From: Euperipatoides rowelli
Lineage: Eukaryota; Onychophora; Udeonychophora; Euonychophora; Peripatopsidae
Direction: 5' to 3' (one strand)
Length of the DNA: 13,225 nucleotides
Assembly: GCA_003024985.2 (NCBI GenBank)
Contig: PXIH01S0018045.1
Position 1 is the first letter of the stretch. The number at the start of each line of letters is the position of its first letter. The notes under the pieces are model-generated. The model ran no database searches and had not been told where the DNA came from. It saw only the letters and a list, made by a program, of their open reading frames with translations. The translations under genes were made by a program, and so were the position numbers. This document shows positions 9,368-13,225 of this stretch, piece by piece.

Positions 9368-9390
9368 AAGTTGGGTAATTTACCCGACTT
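9368..9390. repeat. Short hairpin, 11-bp arms
   Basis: AAGTTGGGTAA and TTACCCGACTT surround a single T, with one G-T type mismatch. It lies in an A-rich stretch; the T-run expected of a terminator-like signal is absent. Confidence 0.6.
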
Positions 9391-9662
9391 AAAAAAAATA
9401 AATTAAAACCCGACAGTCAATTTTCAGCTAGATTAAAAACATATTGAATAAATTCTGTTATAGTGACGCTTTAAATAATTTAACTCAGGTTTTATAAAGG
9501 AATAAAAATAATATTATTACTTTCAAAATACGCTAAGCTATTTTAAATCAAGCTGGCATAAGTTACAAAAATAAAAAAATTTCAATAAATTGCTTTTGGG
9601 ATCATTGAGAAGTTGTTTCCACGAGCGCAAAGAAAAAAAATATTTGTATTCTGCAGGGTTTG

Positions 9663-9680
9663 AAAAAACTTAAGTTTTTT
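9663..9680. repeat. Perfect 18-bp A/T-flanked palindrome
   Basis: A6-CTTAAG-T6 is self-complementary. It overlaps a second near-palindrome (G-T7-A6-C at 9674-9688), so the DNA can fold in two alternative ways. Confidence 0.6.
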
Positions 9681-10124
9681 TAAAAAACACAACCCACTGG
9701 ATTTTATTGGGGATTTGGGGGTTTTATCACACTTTTTCTGATCTTTGAAAAATACAGGGCTTTTAGTGTCCCTTTTTTTTTAAAGTGTTTTCCTAAAAGT
9801 CTTATATTTTGATCACTAAGTTTGTTTTTTTTTTAGAAAAATTTGTACCATATATAATTTTAAATTATTTTCTCCAATAAGTAAATTTTATTTTTCAAAA
9901 ATTATATGAACTTAAACAGGAGTAGGCTATAGAGTAAGCTTATATAGACCTACTATATCTAGCCTATTGCAGTTGTTTTAGGAATTTTAAGAATTATTTA
10001 AGACAAAACGTTATATGACAAAAATGACTCAGTTACCAAAAAAAAAATGTTTTCTTAATCCTTCAAAATTGAACTTCAAATTTAGTAAGCAATGGATCGT
10101 TCACATATATTATACAACGCTCAA

Positions 10125-10149
10125 GGGGGTGGGGTTTTTTTTTTTTTTT
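10125..10149. repeat. G-rich tract followed by a T15 run
   Basis: G5-T-G4 passes into an uninterrupted T run to 10149. The order of G and T runs is reversed relative to the tracts at 244-266 and 4474-4494. Confidence 0.75.
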
Positions 10150-10581
10150 CATTTTGTTATAATTCTTTGTAAAGGGTAGGGCATCTTTAGAAATGTTTGT
10201 TATATAACAAACATAAAAAATTATTTAGGAAATGAATATTCGAGGAGATATAGCCTAATAACGTTTAAAGGGATACCATAGGCTACGTGGTTGAAAATTT
10301 TTGTTCCTTACAATTTTTAAAATGTGTAGCCTATATAAGCCTGTCACATTTACTTTTTTAGATTTACTTTTTAAACATGGTTTGATCTCTTTCTTTCAAT
10401 TGAATGGAAAATTTTAATTACGTATTATCTAAAATGTTAAATAAATTGTTCTTGGTATGATGTTTATTCACTAAAAAATGTGACAGCATAAACCAAAGTG
10501 AATACATTTAATAAAAGTATTTTTTCTTATTCTATGAGTGTTTTGATTAATCAAGGCTAAAATCACAACACTCTTGTAAGG

Positions 10582-10600
10582 AGCCTATATTATATAGGCT
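10582..10600. repeat. AGCCTATA hairpin
   Basis: AGCCTATA and TATAGGCT face each other around a TTA loop. It is the third inverted pair built from the recurrent TAGGCTA-type word. Confidence 0.65.
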
Positions 10601-10790
10601 ACATAATTTTTACATTTTCTCCACTTATGATAATAGCCTATTGTAGAAAATATCTATCAATATTGAGAAATTTTCCAGCATTAATTTTAAAAAACATTAG
10701 GAAGTAAAACAATGTATAATTCTTGAAGATTAGCTAAGTTAATACTTCGTATTGACTCTAATAATTGAAGATTGGCAAGAAATTTTTCAA

Positions 10791-10838
10791 GTGGGCTCAG
10801 CCCGAAAAAACCAAATAGTTTTTTCTAGCTGGGCCCAC
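10791..10838. repeat. Hairpin, 21-bp arms, 6-nt loop
   Basis: The arms 10791-10811 and 10818-10838 are reverse complements except for about three positions, around the loop CAAATA. The left arm starts GTGGGCTCAGC and the right arm ends GCTGGGCCCAC. Directly to the right, the reverse complement of 10835-10852 reads like a hAT end (CAGGGTTCGCCAATGTGG), so the hairpin may be the sub-terminal part of an old transposon. The pairing is seen; the transposon link is inference. Confidence 0.6.
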
Positions 10839-10907
10839 ATTGGCGAACCCTGGTATTCTGTGTGACTCTATTGATTTTAAATTATTTTTAAAACTATTGT
10901 TTTATTA

Positions 10908-10924
10908 GAGGGGAAGGGGGGGGG
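10908..10924. repeat. G-rich tract
   Basis: GA, G4, AA, G9 in succession, about 170 bp before the poly-C tract at 11093. Confidence 0.75.
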
Positions 10925-10984
10925 TGAAAATTGTTGGGTTTTTGTTTGTATTTAAAATACTGTACAATATTAATTTTTAATGAG

Positions 10985-11004
10985 TAGCCTACTTTGGTAG
11001 GCTA
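10985..11004. repeat. TAGCCTAC hairpin
   Basis: TAGCCTAC, loop TTTG, GTAGGCTA: two copies of the window's over-represented word facing each other. Similar pairs occur at 10582-10600 (AGCCTATA, TTA, TATAGGCT) and 12070-12089 (TAGCCTAC, TTT, GTAGGCCTA). Confidence 0.7.
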
Positions 11005-11092
11005 ATCATTTCAGGAATGAAAAGATTATTGTAATAAAAATTCTTTAAAAGAAATAATCAAGAAAAAAATAAACTCAGTAGTTTACAAGCCT

Positions 11093-11123
11093 CCCCCCCC
11101 CCCCCCTCCCCCCCCCCCCCCCC
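11093..11123. repeat. Poly-C tract (31 bp, one interruption)
   Basis: C14, one T, then C16 run from 11093 to 11123, followed by TTTCCC. In a sequence of about 30% GC this is an extreme run. The complementary strand could form a G-quadruplex or triplex. The exact length is unreliable, as such runs slip in sequencing and in vivo. Confidence 0.9.
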
Positions 11124-11248
11124 TTTCCCGCTTTATCAAATATAAAATTTATTTCAAAATCATTCTGTAAAAATTTATTTTGGCCTATCGAAGAAAATCT
11201 ATAATGGTACCCCTTCATCCAGTGTAAGATAAGGGTTAGAATTATGGT

Positions 11249-11270
11249 GGGGGGGGGGGNGGGGGGGGGG
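11249..11270. repeat. Poly-G tract containing an N
   Basis: G11, one N at 11260, then G10. The N probably marks an unresolved length or a minimal gap in the homopolymer. It lies only about 125 bp from the poly-C tract at 11093-11123, so the two could pair with each other as a long stem. Confidence 0.9.
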
Positions 11271-11956
11271 ACTAAAAATAATCAAATCAAAACACTGACT
11301 ATATAATAATTATGGAATACAACTAAAATTTTAGACTTTATTAAAAGCTTATGGTAATGATCTTTATGGTCTAAAGTAGTGAAGGTGGCAAAAGATAAAC
11401 ACCACCACATTATAAAAATGTACTAAACATATTAAAATTACATTGAGTCATTTTGACAGCTAGAAGCCAATAACTCAAGGAGAACAGACAGGCGACTGTA
11501 CAACACCTACACTAATAAATTATAATTAGGCTAAATGTTAAAATGTGTGGAAAATCTTTCACATGTAGGCTATATAAAATTGTATGCAGTTATTTTACTA
11601 TAGTGTTCCTTTCCCCCATAATGTCTAGGTGAAAGCTTATATTGTCACTTTTATTTAAAAAACAAAAGTAGGAGGCCTATTCGATAAGTTGGATTGTAAT
11701 TGAGATACCAAGGTTGATCATTCTCTTCCTGGAATCCCTTTTGATTTATTTTAACTGTTTTCATAACACCACCCATTAGGCTGCTTTCTAAAAATCTTGT
11801 GGTTCATTACTCGACCTGTCATTTGTTATAAAAGTGTTTTTAAAAAAATGTAAAAATGTACCTTCTATTAAAAATAGACTTGTGGGAGGAATGCTAGTGT
11901 ATTAGAGGGAGTTATCACCAGTTTAGAAAATATGCATTATCTTTAATATTCTAAGA

Positions 11957-12060
11957 CAGTGTTTCTCAACTGAGGTGAAAATGCCCCTAGGCAGCGTTTA
12001 AAAATTTTTGGGGGTGCTGGATCAATTAAATTGTTTGGGATGCGTTATAAAATATTTAGT
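11957..12060 (+). mobile_element. Single hAT-like terminal fragment
   Basis: CAGTGTTTCTCAACT at 11957-11971 matches the general form of hAT terminal inverted repeats (CAGTGGTTCTCAAC and relatives). It is followed by a GGGGGTGCTGG stretch (about 12009-12019) of the kind often seen just inside such ends. No matching inverted end (GTTGAGAAACACTG-like) is visible further right in the window, and no target-site duplication could be paired. It is probably a truncated old copy; the right limit is arbitrary. Confidence 0.4.
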
Positions 12061-12069
12061 TTTTTTTAT

Positions 12070-12089
12070 TAGCCTACTTTGTAGGCCTA
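12070..12089. repeat. TAGCCTAC hairpin, second copy
   Basis: TAGCCTAC, loop TTT, GTAGGCCTA. It is nearly the same as 10985-11004, including the T-rich loop, though flanking bases are unrelated. Confidence 0.65.
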
Positions 12090-12281
12090 ACAAGAATATT
12101 TTTTTTCTAAATATTTTGTATTTAATCCAGGTAGGCCTATATATGTGTAATAATAATATTAATACATTATAATATCCTACATTGCATTTCTGATCAAACA
12201 ATATGCCTTAGTTATTACCCCCTCCCGTAATACCCCCTCTCCAAATCCTTTCTTACCCCCTACCTGCTCTGCCCAGTTAAT

Positions 12282-12295
12282 GTTTTTTAAAAAAC
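12282..12295. repeat. Perfect 14-bp palindrome
   Basis: G-T6-A6-C is self-complementary. It follows a C-rich stretch in which TACCCCCT occurs three times (about 12217, 12231 and 12254). Confidence 0.6.
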
Positions 12296-12398
12296 GATAG
12301 CAAAAAATATTTTAAATATAAATCTCTTTTAAAACGTTTAAAAATATTCAAAACAAAAAAAAAATATTCAGTTTTTATTATCTAATATCTATACTATT

Positions 12399-12538
12399 TT
12401 AAAAGCCTGCCAAAAATAACGGATTTCTTCCTTCTTAGCTTGCTATAACAGTGACTTAAAAGCCCGTCAAAAATGATGGATTTCTTCCTTCTTAGCTTGC
12501 TATAACAGTGACTTAAAAGCCCATCAAAAATGACGGAT
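12399..12538. repeat. 57-bp tandem repeat, about 2.5 copies
   Basis: Units start at 12399, 12456 and 12513, each opening with TTAAAAGCC. The second unit differs from the first at only a few positions. The third breaks off after about 26 bp (GGA at 12536-12538). Because 57 is a multiple of three, the minus strand stays open for 60 codons with a repeated 19-residue block. That openness follows from the repeat period and is not evidence of a gene. The array runs straight into the hairpin at 12555-12620. Confidence 0.85.
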
Positions 12539-12554
12539 ACAGCGACATCTATGG

Positions 12555-12620
12555 ACAGAAAATAGAGAGAAAACATTTATGTCCATGGATGGACATAAAT
12601 GTTTTTTCTCTATTGTCTGT
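12555..12620. repeat. Long hairpin, 31-bp stem, 4-nt loop
   Basis: The arms 12555-12585 and 12590-12620 are reverse complements with only two mismatches. They enclose the loop TGGA and read ACATTTATGTCCA inward on the left. It starts 16 bp after the last tandem-repeat unit. So long and clean a stem in otherwise drifting sequence suggests either a recent origin or a structural role in a mobile element. Confidence 0.8.
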
Positions 12621-12687
12621 AAGCAGCATTACAAACAATGACCAAACTGGCCTTTTACTATATTAGATTAGCCTACAGTTAATCAGT

Positions 12688-13090
12688 CAATGATTCTTCA
12701 ACCTGGTCCCTAACACCCACTAGTGGGCGTTCAAGTTTTCTTTGAGGGCGGTGGGGATTTTTTGTTTATAATTTTTTTCTTTAGTTTTGTTTAATAGCTA
12801 ACGAAAAAGATTACATTTTTTTTGTTCTTCCTCCATATATTGATTACATTGCTAACAACGTTTTGAGTTTGTATCGAAAGAGATGCAGAAATTCATTAAA
12901 TTTAAATTATCTACATAAAGTATAAATAAAAAGATAAATTTACATATTTTTTACTAACACTCACCTCAAAAAATTACTTCACATTTGCGCTAAATTGGGT
13001 TCCTGTGGTACCAGTGGGCGGTAAGGAGATTTTTACCATCAACAAATATACAAAAGTGGGTGATTACATTAAAAGGTTGATAACAACCTG
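12688..13090. mobile_element. Candidate non-autonomous hAT-like element
   Basis: The left end reads CAATGATTCTTCAACCT. The right end, reverse-complemented, reads CAGGTTGTTATCAACCT, identical at about 10 of 17 positions and strongest at the inner TCAACCT. Roughly ten bases further in, both ends carry CACCCACT. GGGCGG/GGGCGT blocks recur inside both ends (about 12725, 12750 and 13015), a layout familiar from hAT derivatives with TTCTCAACC-type termini. The element is about 400 bp and has no coding frame. Flanks TAATCAGT and CAATAGTA do not form a clean 8-bp duplication, so the borders are approximate and the assignment is inference. Confidence 0.4.
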
Positions 13091-13225
13091 CAATAGTATA
13101 ATGTTATCATTTATTAAGAAAAAATTCTATAAATAATGCATTTAGATTAAATTTTTTTTACTGATTTATAAGAATAAACTCGAACATGAACATATCTATA
13201 AAAGTTGAGTGATCCTTGCTCAATT

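Larger units (their letters stand above)
8240..10790. other. AT-rich non-coding spacer
   Basis: No gene is supported. Plus-strand frames at 8593-8811 and 8769-8963 translate to low-complexity, Phe/Leu/Lys-rich peptides from T and A runs and overlap each other, which is typical of chance. The stretch holds the hairpins and palindromes listed separately and many TAGGCTA words from about 9900 on. Confidence 0.55.
10855..11950. other. AT-rich non-coding spacer with homopolymer G and C runs
   Basis: Besides the G/C tracts and the hairpin at 10985-11004, nothing was recognised. No reading frame of note is present on either strand. Confidence 0.55.

Noticed and set aside
12394-12576. 60-codon minus-strand frame with a repeated 19-residue block
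   Set aside because: It is open only because the 57-bp DNA repeat is a multiple of three; composition and context do not suggest a protein.
1-13225. CRISPR array, bacterial defence system, phage or operon
   Set aside because: No regularly spaced repeats, no dense coding, and no ribosome-binding-site and gene structure; the sequence is eukaryotic non-coding in character.

Overview
The window reads as non-coding animal (metazoan) DNA. It is very AT-rich (about 30% GC by eye) and full of A/T homopolymers. It has no long open reading frame and no operon-like layout. The only recognisable protein remnant is a decayed Ty3/gypsy retrotransposon. An unusual short word, TAGGCTA/TAGCCTA, recurs at least 25 times. 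The species cannot be fixed from this alone. A fish or a marine invertebrate would fit, but that is inference. No host protein-coding gene, tRNA, rRNA, CRISPR array or bacterial-type system is supported.

Layout. 1-2320 is AT-rich spacer holding one copy (1118-1157) of a low-copy dispersed repeat. 2323-2579 is a palindromic element with arms of about 85 bp. 2983-3560 is a zone where variants of a GAGCGCC-containing motif recur, and it ends near the second, inverted copy of the dispersed repeat (3649-3686). 3690-5820 is AT-rich spacer with homopolymer and G-rich tracts. 5820-6435 (minus strand) is the 3' end of a Ty3/gypsy element: integrase C-terminal region split over several frames, polypurine tract and start of the 3' LTR. 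7363-7615 is a near-perfect duplication interrupted by a single N, so a tandem duplication and/or an assembly join. 7805-8229 is a small DNA-transposon derivative with inverted ends and a 9-bp near-perfect target-site duplication. 8240-10790 is spacer. 10791-10838 is a strong hairpin next to a hAT-like end. 11093-11123 and 11249-11270 are extreme poly-C and poly-G tracts. 11957 onward is a single hAT-like end. 12399-12538 is a 57-bp tandem repeat followed at once by a 31-bp-stem hairpin (12555-12620). 12688-13090 is a candidate non-autonomous hAT-like element.

Nothing here works together as a pathway. The structure is explained by layers of old transposable elements, simple repeats and at least one assembly scar. 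The observations most worth checking are the TAGGCTA word and its hairpins, the GAGCGCC motif zone, the tandem-repeat-plus-hairpin unit and the N-flanked duplication.
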